From: Brevundimonas sp. EYE_349
GTDB lineage: Bacteria; Pseudomonadota; Alphaproteobacteria; Caulobacterales; Caulobacteraceae
Direction of reading: 5' to 3'
DNA length: 64,000 nt
Assembly (NCBI RefSeq): GCF_023147505.1
Contig: NZ_JAHXPB010000002.1
Span: 450,419-514,418, forward strand
Position numbers and translations under genes: made by a program. The notes below the pieces were generated by a model. It was not told the origin of the DNA, did no database searches, and worked only from the letters and a program-made list of their open reading frames with translations. Below, piece by piece: positions 53,284 through 63,143 of the stretch. Positions within the stretch are counted from its first letter, which is position 1. Each line of letters starts with the position of its first letter.

Positions 53284-53416
53284 GCCGTATCGGGCAGGGA
53301 TCTCCTCCGCGCATGAAGAGATCCCGCCTCCCGGGCGGCGACGCTCGCCCCCTGTCCGATCCGGTCGCGGGATCGTCACAAGGTTTGGCCAGGATCGCCA
53401 GCCAGAGGAGTTCGAA

Positions 53417-55141
53417 ATGACCGAAACCGTCGCCGACCTTATCGCCGAAACCCTCGCCGACGCAGGCGTGACCCGCATATGGGGGGTGACCGGCGACAGC
53501 CTGAACGGACTGAACGACAGTCTGCGCCGCATGGGCCGGATCGACTGGATGTCGGTGCGCCATGAGGAAACAGCCGCCTTCGCAGCGGGGGCTGAAGCGG
53601 CGATCACCGGGGAACTGGCCGTCTGCGCCGGCAGTTGCGGCCCTGGCAACCTGCACCTGATCAACGGTCTGTTCGACTGCAAGCGCAACCATGTGCCGGT
53701 GCTCGCCATCGCCGCCCACATTCCCTCCTCCGAGATCGGCCTGAATTATTTTCAGGAAACCCATCCCCAGGAGCTGTTCCGGGAGTGCGCGGATTTCGTC
53801 GAGCTGATTTCCAATCCGGCCCAGCTTCCCGAAATGCTTCACCGCGCCCTGAACGTTGCGATCGGACAGAAGGGCGTCGCCGTCCTCGTGTTGCCGGGTG
53901 ATGTGGCGCTGGCCCCGTCGCCGGTATCCGCAACGCCCCGCTATACGGCGCCCCGCCCGCCCCGGATTCTCCCTCCCGAGGACGAGATGGATCGCTTCGC
54001 CGCCCTGCTGGATCAGAGCCAGGCCGTCACCATTCTCGCGGGCAGCGGGTGCGCCGGTCATCATGACGCCCTGATCGAGCTGGCCGAGCGGCTGAAGGCT
54101 CCGATCGTCCACGCCCTGCGCGGCAAGGAGCATGTCGAATGGGACAATCCCTTCGACGTGGGCATGACAGGTCTGATCGGCTTCTCGTCCGGCTATCACG
54201 CACTGATGTCCAGCGACACCGTCCTGATGCTCGGCTCCGACTTCCCGTATCGCGCCTTCTATCCGAAGGAGGCGCGAATACTTCAGGTTGATCGCGATCC
54301 GGGCGCCCTGGGCCGGCGCGCCCCCCTCACACTGGGTCTGGTCGGCGACGTCGGCGAGACCCTGACGGCGCTCCTGCCCCGGTTGAAGGCGAGACCTGAC
54401 CGCGACTTCCTCGACCGGGCCCTAAAGCACTACGCCTCAGCGCGTCAGGCGCTCGACGACCTTGCGACCCCGTCCGTCCGGGGACGCCCCATCCATCCCC
54501 AGTATCTGACCCGCCGCATCGACGAGATCGCGGCCAAGGACGCCATCTTCACCGCCGATGTCGGCACCCCGACCGTCTGGGCGGCGCGCTATCTGACGAT
54601 GAACGGGCGGCGGCGGCTGCTCGGCTCGTTCAACCACGGCTCCATGGCCAACGCCATGCTGCAGGGGATCGGCGCCCAGGCCGCCGCGCCCGACCGCCAG
54701 GTCGTTTCCCTGTCCGGAGACGGCGGCTTCACCATGATGATGGGCGACTTCATCACACTGTCGCAGCTCGACCTGCCGGTGAAGGTGGTGGTCTATAACA
54801 ACGGCTCTCTGGGCTTTGTGGCCATGGAGATGAAGGCGGGCGGCTATCTGGACACCGGCACCGACCTGAAAAACCCCGATTTCGCCGCCATGGCCCGCGC
54901 CATGGGGGTCAAGGGCATCCGGGTCGAGGCGTCCGACGATGTCGATGCGGCGCTCATGGAAGCCTTCGCCCACCCCGGCCCGGCGCTGGTCGACGTGGTG
55001 ACGGCCAAGCAGGAACTGGTGATGCCGCCGAAGATCCAGCTTGAACAGGCCAAGGGCTTCAGCCTCTATATGCTGCGGGCGATCATCAACGGACGTGGCG
55101 ACGAAGTGGTCGAACTGGCCCGCACGAACCTGCGTCGCTAG
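53417..55141 (+). CDS. poxB: Pyruvate dehydrogenase (quinone) / pyruvate oxidase
   Basis: A 574-aa ThDP- and FAD-dependent enzyme that decarboxylates pyruvate to acetate and CO2 and passes electrons to ubiquinone. Visible: [19 protein letters not shown], the activating E50 in [13 protein letters not shown], and the ThDP motif [20 protein letters not shown]. The C-terminal [20 protein letters not shown] is the PoxB membrane-binding tail seen in E. coli. It needs no lipoate and no Fe-S cluster, which are the copper-sensitive parts of other pyruvate routes. Probably read from the chaperone promoter, as no terminator was seen between them. Confidence 0.95.
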   Translation: MTETVADLIAETLADAGVTRIWGVTGDSLNGLNDSLRRMGRIDWMSVRHEETAAFAAGAEAAITGELAVCAGSCGPGNLHLINGLFDCKRNHVPVLAIAAHIPSSEIGLNYFQETHPQELFRECADFVELISNPAQLPEMLHRALNVAIGQKGVAVLVLPGDVALAPSPVSATPRYTAPRPPRILPPEDEMDRFAALLDQSQAVTILAGSGCAGHHDALIELAERLKAPIVHALRGKEHVEWDNPFDVGMTGLIGFSSGYHALMSSDTVLMLGSDFPYRAFYPKEARILQVDRDPGALGRRAPLTLGLVGDVGETLTALLPRLKARPDRDFLDRALKHYASARQALDDLATPSVRGRPIHPQYLTRRIDEIAAKDAIFTADVGTPTVWAARYLTMNGRRRLLGSFNHGSMANAMLQGIGAQAAAPDRQVVSLSGDGGFTMMMGDFITLSQLDLPVKVVVYNNGSLGFVAMEMKAGGYLDTGTDLKNPDFAAMARAMGVKGIRVEASDDVDAALMEAFAHPGPALVDVVTAKQELVMPPKIQLEQAKGFSLYMLRAIINGRGDEVVELARTNLRR

Positions 55142-55352
55142 CTCCGCCGCCGACGGCTTTGAACAGCCCCCTGCGCCGATCTTGCCGCCGCCTTTTCCGG
55201 CGTTAAGGTGAAACGCGGCGTCGGTCAGACAACCGAGTCTCAAGGGGGAGATCAATCTTGACCAGCCGCGCCTGCCCTACCCTTGCCTGTCCTGACTTTG
55301 CCTGTCCGGGCCTCTCCTGTCTGACGACGCCGGTCGCTGTGGCTCCAAGCGA

Positions 55353-56105
55353 ATGAAGCTGCTTCGTCTTTCCGCCCAGATCCACAAATGGATCGCGGTT
55401 CTGGTCGGTTTGCAGATACTGTTCTGGGTCGGCGGCGGTCTGGTCATGACCGCCATTCCGATCGAGACTGTCCGTGGCGAGCACAGGGTGCGGACGGCGC
55501 AGCCCCAGGCGCTGGACCTGACCGGCATACGCGCCCTCGACGCGGTCGTCGCCGAGCGGAATCTGACGCCGACGCGCGCCGAGCTTAAATCGACGCCGCG
55601 CGGCCCCGCCTGGCTGCTGACACCGACGGAAGGCGCGCCGATCACCCTGGACGCGCGCACGGGTCAGACGTTTGCACCGCTGGAAGCAGACGAGGCCCGG
55701 CGACTGGCGACGGCTGTGTATCGCGGCGGGGCCCAGGCCGTCGCGGCGACGCGGCTCAACGACGCCAAGCGCGAGACAGGTCGCACGGGTCCGCTCTGGC
55801 GTGTCGATTTCAATGACCGGGAAAAAACCCGTTTCTACGTCTCGCCCGACACCGGCGAGGTCATAACGCGCCGGTCCGCCGTCTGGCGTCTGTACGACTT
55901 CTTCTGGCGCCTGCACATTCTGGACTTCAAGACAGGCGAGAACTTCAACCACCCGCTGCTCATCGCCGCCAGCGCCCTGTCGCTCGTCGTCGTCCTGTCC
56001 GGCTTCGTGCTGCTCTGGATCAGGCTAGAGCGCGATTTCGTGCAGTGGCGCGTCCGTCGCGGCGGCAAACCGCGCCGGACGTCGGGACGGACAGGCAATT
56101 CCTGA
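55353..56105 (+). CDS. PepSY-domain membrane protein
   Basis: 250 residues with two membrane helices (HKWIAVLVGLQILFWVGGGL near the start, LSLVVVLSGFVLLWIRL near the end). A periplasmic part between them contains PepSY-like repeats (ITLDARTGQTF, RFYVSPDTGEVITRRSAVWR). Relatives occur beside TonB receptors and copper oxidases, and some reduce metals or carry heme. The C-terminal tail is basic and cytosolic. The 211-base gap after poxB holds no feature I can identify. Confidence 0.85.
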   Translation: MKLLRLSAQIHKWIAVLVGLQILFWVGGGLVMTAIPIETVRGEHRVRTAQPQALDLTGIRALDAVVAERNLTPTRAELKSTPRGPAWLLTPTEGAPITLDARTGQTFAPLEADEARRLATAVYRGGAQAVAATRLNDAKRETGRTGPLWRVDFNDREKTRFYVSPDTGEVITRRSAVWRLYDFFWRLHILDFKTGENFNHPLLIAASALSLVVVLSGFVLLWIRLERDFVQWRVRRGGKPRRTSGRTGNS

Positions 56106-56143
56106 AGGCGCCGCCCGGTCGTCATGGCGGCGGTCAGGCAATG

Positions 56144-56175
56144 GCGATGACGCCGGGATCATCCGGCGTCATCGC
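56144..56175. terminator. Terminator between PepSY gene and copC
   Basis: GCGATGACGCCGG and CCGGCGTCATCGC form a 13-pair perfect stem with a six-base loop, between the convergent stops at 56105 and 56189. It can act in both directions. Confidence 0.75.
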
Positions 56176-56188
56176 TCGCCTCAGGGGG

Positions 56189-56599
56189 TCAGTGAACCAT
56201 GAAACGCACGGCGCCGTTCACGGCTTGCCCATCAGCGCCCTGAGCGGTCCAGTTCAGGGTGTAGTTGCCCGCCGCGAGACGCGGCAGGGCCGTCGAGACC
56301 TGCCTGGACGCCGCCGCCGCCGTCACCGGCGCCTGAATGGCCGCACGGCCCTGCGGCGTGATGGTGACGCTGCGCAAGGTCATCGGCTGAGGGAAAGTCG
56401 CCGAGAAACGCTGCGGCGAGCCATTCAGCATGGCCCCGTCCGCCGGGACGGTGACGACGCCGCTCGGCGTCGCCGCCGAAGCCTGGGCGCGCGGCGCAGA
56501 GCCATGGTCGCCGTGACCGGCGTGGCCCTGTTGCTGGGCCAGAACCGGCGTGGCGATGAAAACAGCCGCGACAGCGGCCAGCAGGGTGGATTTACGCAT
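56189..56599 (-). CDS. copC: CopC-domain periplasmic copper-binding protein
   Basis: 136 residues with a signal peptide (MRKSTLLAAVAAVFIATPVL, cleaved near AQ). A His cluster (GHAGHGDHG) follows, then a CopC-type beta-sandwich (VVTVPADGAMLNGSPQRFSA, LAAGNYTLNWTAQGADGQAV). It carries Cu in the periplasm and works with the CopA oxidase and CopB. The start at 56599 has AAGGAG; the frame to 56710 overlaps copB and is not used. The usual His right after the signal cleavage is replaced by the His-rich linker. Confidence 0.87.
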   Translation of the reverse strand: MRKSTLLAAVAAVFIATPVLAQQQGHAGHGDHGSAPRAQASAATPSGVVTVPADGAMLNGSPQRFSATFPQPMTLRSVTITPQGRAAIQAPVTAAAASRQVSTALPRLAAGNYTLNWTAQGADGQAVNGAVRFMVH

Positions 56600-56610
56600 G
56601 TCTTTTCTCC

Positions 56611-57870
56611 TTAGAACCACGCACGCACACCAACGACCACCCGGGTGTGCTCGGGCTCCCCGCCCATGGCGCGCGTCAGGTCGGCGGTGCCGCCCAGATC
56701 GCTGCTCCATTCGACCCCGACATAGGGGGCGAATTCCTTTTTGAACTCGTAGCGAAGGCGCACTCCGGCCGAAACATGGGTCAGACCTGACGCCAGTTGC
56801 AGTTCAGGAATGTCCGAAGCCGACGCCTCGACCTCCACACGCGGCTGCAGGATCAGCTTCTGGGTGATGCGCTGGTCATACTCCGCCTCGAAACGTGCGG
56901 TCAGGTCGCCCTCGGTCGACAGAAAGGCCGCACCGTCGACCTCGAACCAATAGGGCGCCAGTCCCTGGATGCCCAACACCAGATGGGTCGTGTCTTCTCC
57001 ACCCTCGCGGAAGTCCTGACGCACGCCCGCCTGGACATCCCAGAAGGGCGCGACAGCCCGACTGTAAAGCGCCTGGACTTCACCCTCGACCTCGCCATCG
57101 CCGCCGAAGTCGCCGCCGCCCTCTGACTTCCACCAGAAGCGGTTGATGTCGCCCCCGGTCCAGCCGCCGACATCCCACGCCCAGTTTTCGTTTCCGTCGC
57201 CGAAACCGGCCTCAAGCCGATCAATGACCACGGCCGTGGTGCGAATATCGCCATTCTCGCGCACCAGAACCTCGCGCGCGCTCGACATCGCCGCCTCGCC
57301 GAAGATGGCGTCCGCCGCATGGCGCGGACCCGACAGCGCCGCAGCCGGCGGCGGCGGGACAGGCGGACGTCCGGCGTCATTGGCGCTGGTCGGCACATCG
57401 GGCGGCCCCATGCTGGTCATGCCGCTCATGTCGTGACCCGCATGCGGATCGGCCTGAGAACTGGCCTGAGAACCAGCCTGAGACATGGCGCTCATATCGT
57501 GGCCTGCATGTGGGTTCCCGGCCTGAGGCGTCATGGAACTCATGTCGTGACCCGCATGCGGGTCCGCAGCCTGAGGCGCCATGGCGCTCATGTCGTGGCC
57601 GGCGTGCGGATCGGCCTGCGTCGGAGCCGGGGTCTGCGTCTGAGCCGGAGTCTGGGCCGGGCGCTGGGCCGCGCTCATGTCGTGCCCCGCATGAGGGTCC
57701 GCGGCTTGAGACGTCATGGCGCTCATGTCGTGACCTGCATGTGGGTCGCTTACGGTGGCCGCAGGGGTCTGCGGCGCGTTCTGGGCGGACGGGTGCTGAC
57801 TGTGATCCTGAGCCGAAACCGTCCCTGCGGCGGCCATCAGAGGCAGAAGACCGATCGCGAGCCGGATCAT
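56611..57870 (-). CDS. copB: CopB copper resistance outer-membrane protein with His/Met repeats
   Basis: 419 residues. After the signal peptide, residues 40-150 hold six copies of a 16-24-residue unit centred on PHAGHDMS, rich in His and Met. The CopB domain then forms a beta-barrel (DRLEAGFGDGNENWAWDVGG, then WTGGDINRFWWKSEG; FAPYVGVEWSS) and ends in the outer-membrane-type VVVGVRAWF. Function: sequestration or outward passage of copper with CopA. Its start overlaps the copA (oxidase) stop in ATGA. The repeats may vary in number between strains. Confidence 0.94.
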   Translation of the reverse strand: MIRLAIGLLPLMAAAGTVSAQDHSQHPSAQNAPQTPAATVSDPHAGHDMSAMTSQAADPHAGHDMSAAQRPAQTPAQTQTPAPTQADPHAGHDMSAMAPQAADPHAGHDMSSMTPQAGNPHAGHDMSAMSQAGSQASSQADPHAGHDMSGMTSMGPPDVPTSANDAGRPPVPPPPAAALSGPRHAADAIFGEAAMSSAREVLVRENGDIRTTAVVIDRLEAGFGDGNENWAWDVGGWTGGDINRFWWKSEGGGDFGGDGEVEGEVQALYSRAVAPFWDVQAGVRQDFREGGEDTTHLVLGIQGLAPYWFEVDGAAFLSTEGDLTARFEAEYDQRITQKLILQPRVEVEASASDIPELQLASGLTHVSAGVRLRYEFKKEFAPYVGVEWSSDLGGTADLTRAMGGEPEHTRVVVGVRAWF

Positions 57871-59687
57871 GCGGCGTCTCCATCGAGGGGTCGCACGGTC
57901 ACGACGTTGAACATGCCCGCATGCATGTGCATCAGCATGTGGCAGTGGAAGGCCCAGTCGCCCGGCGCATCGGCGGTCAGGTCAAAAGTGACCTTGGAGC
58001 CGGGCGCGACATTGACCGTGTGCTTCAACGGCTGATGCCCGGCCGGCCCGCCCGTCACCAGTTCAAAGAAGTGGCCATGCAGATGGATCGGGTGGGACAT
58101 CATGGTGTCGTTCACCAGCGTCACCCGCACGCGCTCGTCGCGCTCGAAGCGGATAGGCTCGACCAGTTCAGAGAATTTTCGACCGTCGAAACCCCACATG
58201 AACCGCTCCATATTGCCGGTCAGGTGGATTTCCATCGAACGCGCCGGGGGCCGCTGATCCTTGTTCGGCGTCAGGGACACCAGATCGGTATAGACCAGCA
58301 CGCGATGCGGTTCGTTCTCCAGCCCCATGGGCCGTTCAGCCAGACGGTTGGCGGGCGACGGCGCCACCATGTCCACCCCGACGCCCACCGCCATATTGGC
58401 CGGCGCATTGTCGGGATTGCGCATGTCATGGCCCATGTTTCCATGATCCATGGGCGCGGCCTGTCCCATGCCGTCCTGCGCCATGGCGGAATGATCCATG
58501 CCGCTCATGTCCATGCCGCTGTGGTCCATGCCGCTGTGGTCCATGCCGCCCATGTCCATGCCGCTGTGATCCATCCCGGCCATGCTTCCCATGCCCATGT
58601 CGCGCATGGTCAGGGTCGGCACCTGCCGGAGGGGGGGAACCTCCGCCGTCATGCCCATACGGGGGGCCAGTGTCGCCCGCCCCATGCCCGAACGGTCGAC
58701 CGCTTCGGAGACGATGGTATAGGCGCGGTCCTCGGTCGGCTGGACGATGACGTCATAGGTCTCGGCCACTGAAATCTGGAACTCGTCCGTCTCGACCGGC
58801 CGCACATTCTCGCCGTCGGCATTGACCACCGTCATGGCCAGACCCGGAATGCGCACGTTGAAGATGGTCATAGCCGAGGCGTTGATGACGCGCAGCCGCA
58901 CCCGCTCTCCCGGCCGGAACAGACCCGTCCAGTTCTCCTGCGGGCCATGGCCGTTGATCAGATAGGTGTAGGTCGTCCCGGTGACGTCCGAGATGTCACG
59001 CGGATCCATGCGCATCGATCCCCACATGCGCCGATCAGCCGGGCTGACGCCGTCCTCACCGGACAGCAGGCCCGCCAGGGTGGTGCGCTGCTGGTTGAAA
59101 TAGCCGGGGCTTTTCTTCAGCTTATCCAGGATCTGGTGCGGATGCATGAAGCTCCAGTCCGCCAGCACCAGCACATGTTCGCGGTCATAGGCCACGGGAT
59201 CGGTCCCGGCCGGGTCGATGACCAGGGGCCCGTAATGGCCCATCGCCTCCTGAAGGCCGGAATGCGAATGATACCAGTAGGTCCCCGACTGGATCACCGG
59301 AAACTCATAGACAAAGGTTTCGCGCGGGCGGATGCCGGGAAAGCTGATGCCCGGCACACCGTCCATCTGGAACGGCAGCAACAGGCCATGCCAGTGGATG
59401 GATGTGTCCTCGTCCAGGGTGTTGGTCACCATCAGCCGGACGTTCTGCCCTTCGCGCAGCCGCACCAGCGGCGCAGGCACGGTTCCATTGACAGTGACGG
59501 CATGACCGGTGCGCCCGCCGACGGTGAACGGCGAATGGCCGACGCTGAGGCGAACCTCTGGCCCTTCAAGGGTCGGCAGCGTCGGCGCGAGTCCCCGCGA
59601 CCCCGACTGCGCCCATGCCGGCATCAGCCCCTGAGCCGCCCACAGCCCCGCCGCGCCGCCAAAGAGGGCCCGTCTATGAAGCCTCAT
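57867..59687 (-). CDS. pcoA: CopA/PcoA multicopper oxidase
   Basis: A 606-aa periplasmic oxidase that converts Cu(I) to the less toxic Cu(II). A Tat signal opens it (RLHRRALFGGAAGLW). Copper-site motifs: HWHG near 98, HSHSG near 140, HPIHLHGHFFE and HCHMLMHMHAGM near the end, together giving the T1 and T2/T3 centres. Between domains 2 and 3 lies a Met-rich stretch with repeated MDHSGM units, typical of CopA. It heads the copA-copB-copC operon. The gap upstream (59688-59824) has no CueR-type promoter, so control is probably by the damaged sigma/sensor pair next to it or by another system. Confidence 0.95.
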   Translation of the reverse strand: MRLHRRALFGGAAGLWAAQGLMPAWAQSGSRGLAPTLPTLEGPEVRLSVGHSPFTVGGRTGHAVTVNGTVPAPLVRLREGQNVRLMVTNTLDEDTSIHWHGLLLPFQMDGVPGISFPGIRPRETFVYEFPVIQSGTYWYHSHSGLQEAMGHYGPLVIDPAGTDPVAYDREHVLVLADWSFMHPHQILDKLKKSPGYFNQQRTTLAGLLSGEDGVSPADRRMWGSMRMDPRDISDVTGTTYTYLINGHGPQENWTGLFRPGERVRLRVINASAMTIFNVRIPGLAMTVVNADGENVRPVETDEFQISVAETYDVIVQPTEDRAYTIVSEAVDRSGMGRATLAPRMGMTAEVPPLRQVPTLTMRDMGMGSMAGMDHSGMDMGGMDHSGMDHSGMDMSGMDHSAMAQDGMGQAAPMDHGNMGHDMRNPDNAPANMAVGVGVDMVAPSPANRLAERPMGLENEPHRVLVYTDLVSLTPNKDQRPPARSMEIHLTGNMERFMWGFDGRKFSELVEPIRFERDERVRVTLVNDTMMSHPIHLHGHFFELVTGGPAGHQPLKHTVNVAPGSKVTFDLTADAPGDWAFHCHMLMHMHAGMFNVVTVRPLDGDAA

Positions 59688-59824
59688 GCTCTACTCCGCC
59701 TGGATTATGCCCGCCTCGCGAGCCTTTTATCAAATTTACGCAAGAAAAAGCCGCGCCCCTCGCGACAGGGCGCCGCACCCTTCGCCGCACCGCCATTCCG
59801 GCGTGACGGATGGCCAAGTCCGCC

Positions 59825-60121
59825 TCAGACGTCCCGAAGCCTGGACAGACTGGCCGCAAGACTGCGACGCGCCCTGGCCACGCGCGTCTCGACGGTCTTG
59901 ATCGAGACGCCCAGAATCGCGGCGGCCTGCGCCTAACTCAGGCCGTCCATAGCCGTCAGCAGCAGCGGCTCCTTCAATTTCGGAGGCAGGGCCACGACTG
60001 AACGGTCAAGGGCCGAGAGCAGTTCCCGCGTCGCGAGACTGTCATCAGGCGCAGGCGCGCCCTCCCCACCCTCAACGCCTCGGCGCTGTCGAGCGGCGCC
60101 GGCGGGCGGCGCGGGCTTCAA
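59825..60121 (-). pseudogene. ECF sigma factor, region 4 remnant with stop codon
   Basis: The reading frame keeps only the C-terminal DNA-binding part of a sigma-70-family factor: LLSALDRSVVALPPKLKEPL, then LLTAMDGLS-stop-AQAAAILGVS, then VETRVARARRSLAASLSRL. A TAG at 59933-59935 replaces the usual Gln codon, and region 2 is missing altogether. The frame runs without a start back to the TGA of the sensor gene. It cannot encode a working sigma factor. Confidence 0.8.
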
Positions 60122-60133
60122 GGCTCTTATGGG

Positions 60134-60584
60134 TCACCGACGCTCATGCGCCCTCGGCGAGAATCGCGACAACCAGCTTCCCGTCGAACCGATCCGCCTG
60201 AACCGGCGTCTCACCATTCTCATTTCGGAAATGTGCGTGATGGTCGCCTGCTGAAGCTCCCCTATGGCGTCATGGAAGTGATCGACGGCGGGCCGCACGA
60301 CGCTCACATCCCCGTCGCTGGCGGAAATGGCGGCGGCCAATTCTCGATTCGCGGCCTGGACGCGGGCCTCGAGTGCGATCCGCCGGGGCGCGAAGCGCGC
60401 CTCAATAGCCTCGATACGGACGCCTTGATCGGCGTCAAGCGCCAGATCGCGGTAAACGATGGCATGCAGCGAGGGCGGCGCATCGCGTTTCTGCACCCAG
60501 GCGCCCCCGCCCCACGCCCCCCCGCGCCATGGCGATCAGCGCTAGAGCGACGGTGCCGGCGACCGACTTCCATCCCATCGACAT
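60134..60584 (-). pseudogene. Periplasmic heavy-metal sensor, frameshifted in a C7 tract
   Basis: The N-terminus starts at 60584 (MSMGWKSVAGTVALALIAMA, a membrane anchor) after GGAGGG. The sensor domain is in another frame from about 60510: WVQKRDAPPSLHAIVYRDLA, ADQGVRIEAIEARFAPRRIA, a CnrX/Spy-like helical hairpin. The two join if one base is removed from the run of seven C at 60517-60523. Such sensors are encoded with an ECF sigma factor and control metal-resistance genes such as the neighbouring oxidase. Could be a real mutation, phase variation or a sequencing error. Confidence 0.72.
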
Positions 60585-60691
60585 CACCGACCCTCCAGCC
60601 GCGCGAGCGAGAATGCAGCAATATGAACTGTTCGGTCATCCCCCGGCATGCGCCGTCGCCTTGACGTGAGAGCGACGGCGCAATTGGACCC

Positions 60692-62887
60692 TCAGAAGCT
60701 GTAGCGCAGCCCCACGCCATAGGTCGCCGGGGCGCCGACCAGCCGCGACGCGCCGTTCAGCTCCGGGAAGTAGACCTCGTCGGTGATGTTGCGGCCATAG
60801 GCGTAGACCGCCCAGTTGGCCGCGCTCTCCAGTTCCACCCGTGCGTTCAGCAGGGTGTAGGCCTCAGCCGTATTGCCCGGCGCGGCGTTCAGGCGGTTGC
60901 TTTCCTCGCCGTGGTGCGAAACCGACAGCCGTGTGTCCAGGCGCCAGCCGTTGGCCAGCATCAGCCCGTGGTTCAGCGAGGCGGTGGCCGTCACGTCCGG
61001 CGCGCCCGGGAGGGGATCCCCGACCGTCGACAGCACCTCGGCCACGCGCGCCGAGCTGAAGGAGATGATCTCGGTGTCCAGGAAGGCCGCCGCCACATCC
61101 AGGTCCAGCGTCTGGTTCGCCCCTTCGAACAGCAGGGCGTTGACGGCGAACTCCACGCCCTTGCTCTCGGCCTCGCCGACGTTGGCGCGACCATTGGTGT
61201 CGTTGGCCAGGCGGGTCGTCGCCTGCAGCTCCTTGAACCTGTAGCTGAAGGCGTCCAGCGAGAGGCGCAGGCGGGCTGTCGTCCAGCGCAGCCCGGTCTC
61301 GTAGGCGATGACGGTCTCGGACTCGAACGGCAGGGTCTCGGCCTGGGTGAAGATGGAGGTGCCGTCGAAGCCGCCGCCGCGATAGCCTGTCCCCGCCGAG
61401 ACGAAGACGTTCAGGTTCGGAGTGAAGGCGTACCTGGCCGTGACCCGGCCCGAGACATTGTCGTCCTCGAAAGCGCGGTCCCAGATGAAGGGGTTGGTCG
61501 TTGCGAAGGTGGTGGTGAAGGTCGAGATGCCCCAGGGGTTCAGGTCATCGTTGCGACCGCTGAAGGTCGCCTCGTCTCGCGTGTAGCGCAGGCCGCCCGA
61601 CAGGGTCAGCTTGTCGGTCAGGTCATAGTCCGCCTGGCCGAAGACGGCGAAGCTGTTGCGGGTCTGCTTGTGCAGGTTGTCGTACTTGGTCCGGGCCGTA
61701 TAGCTGGTCCAGTGGGTGTCGAAGTCGATGTCGTCCGAGACGTAGAAGACGCCCGCGATCCAGTCCAGGCGGCCGCCGGTGTCGTCGCTGAGGCGCATTT
61801 CCAGCGACGCCTGGCTCAGCGTCTCGTCGGCGTCGAAACGCGAGGCCGGATAGGGCGAACCGTCGCCGTTGCCCCGGACCGAACGGGTCGTGCCCTGGAC
61901 GTTGCCGATCACGGCCAGGTTCAGGTTGTCAGCAAACCGATGCGCCAGCGCGGCCGACACGCCGTAGATGTCGATGCTCTGGGTCGGATATTCGGACGAA
62001 TAGAACTCGTAGGGGTCGTCGTTCTCGCCAGCGTTGGCGATGTTGCTGTCCAGCGCCGCCGAGATGCGGTCGCACTGGCGCGTGTCGCCCCGGTCGCGGC
62101 TGCCGAACAGCTTCACGGTCAGGTTGGTGTCCGGCGTGAAGTCGAAGGCGACCGTGGCCCGGCCGGCGAACAGGTCCTTGTCGCCGAAGCCTTCGCGACG
62201 GCCCGGATCGACGATGGCCGGAACCTGGCTCTGGACGACCCCGCCGATGACCGGGCGATAGCCGGCCAGATCGCCCGCGCCCGCGCCGGTCATGAAGCCC
62301 CCGCCCTGCTCGGCCAGGACGGCCAGACGCACGCCGATCTTGTCGCTCAGCGGCCCGCCGACAGCGGCCTCCATGGCGGTGTAGTCATGGCTGCCGATCT
62401 CGAGACGTCCGCCGCCCTCGACCACCTCGCCCGGCCCCTTGGTGATGGCGTTGATCACGCCCGCCGTGGTGTTGCGTCCATAAAGGGTGCCCTGCGGTCC
62501 CTTCAGGATCTCGACCCGGTCCAGGTCGAACAGGGGCATGCCCAGATAGGCGTTGGAGGTCTGGTAGACGCCATCGACATGAAGGGCGACCGAGGGGTTG
62601 CCGTTGGGCTTGTAGTCATCGGCGCCGCCGATGCCTCGAATGCTGATCAGGCCGTAGTTGGTGCCGCCGAAGGCGTAGTTGACCGAGACGCCCGGAACCT
62701 CGTCCACCAAACCGGTCACGCTGTCTATGCCGCGGCGCTGGGCGTCGTCGCCGTCCAGCACCGTGACGGCCAGCGGCACGTCCTGGATTCGCTGGGCGCG
62801 CTTCTGGGCCGTGACGATCACGTCCTCGATGGCCGTGACGTCTCCGGTTTCCGATCGGCCCGCGACAACGTTCGAATTCGCCTCGCA
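60692..62887 (-). pseudogene. TonB-dependent receptor lacking its signal peptide
   Basis: About 730 residues: the TonB box region ([20 protein letters not shown]), plug ([40 protein letters not shown]) and a complete barrel ending in GVGLRYSF. Upstream the frame meets TGA at 62888-62890 after only 22 codons of mature-type sequence. No signal peptide is found in any frame, so the 5' end has been lost. The GTG at 62821 would give a cytosolic product. This receptor class often takes up plant or aromatic compounds; no ligand can be inferred. Confidence 0.75.
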
Positions 62888-63143
62888 TCAAATCCTGATC
62901 AAGAAGCCGCGCGTGCCGACCTAAACCCTTCGGGGGGCGCTACGTCCGCGCGGCGTCCCCGATCACTTGTCATCCCTTCACTGACTGCGCAGGACCTCAA
63001 TAAGGACTTGTGCAGCATTCGCTACGGAATCGGCCGTATCAATTCCTCGCGTTTTGTAGCGGCCGCTTCGGAATTAGCTGTTCGTAGGGAAAGGATTTTG
63101 TAGCACTCGCTCGTTAAAACCATGCCCGGGGTGGGAGCGATCG

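Noticed and set aside
57418..57760. Regular repeats that could be taken for a CRISPR array
   Set aside because: The repeats are in frame inside copB, encode PHAGHDMS, and have no unique spacers of constant length.
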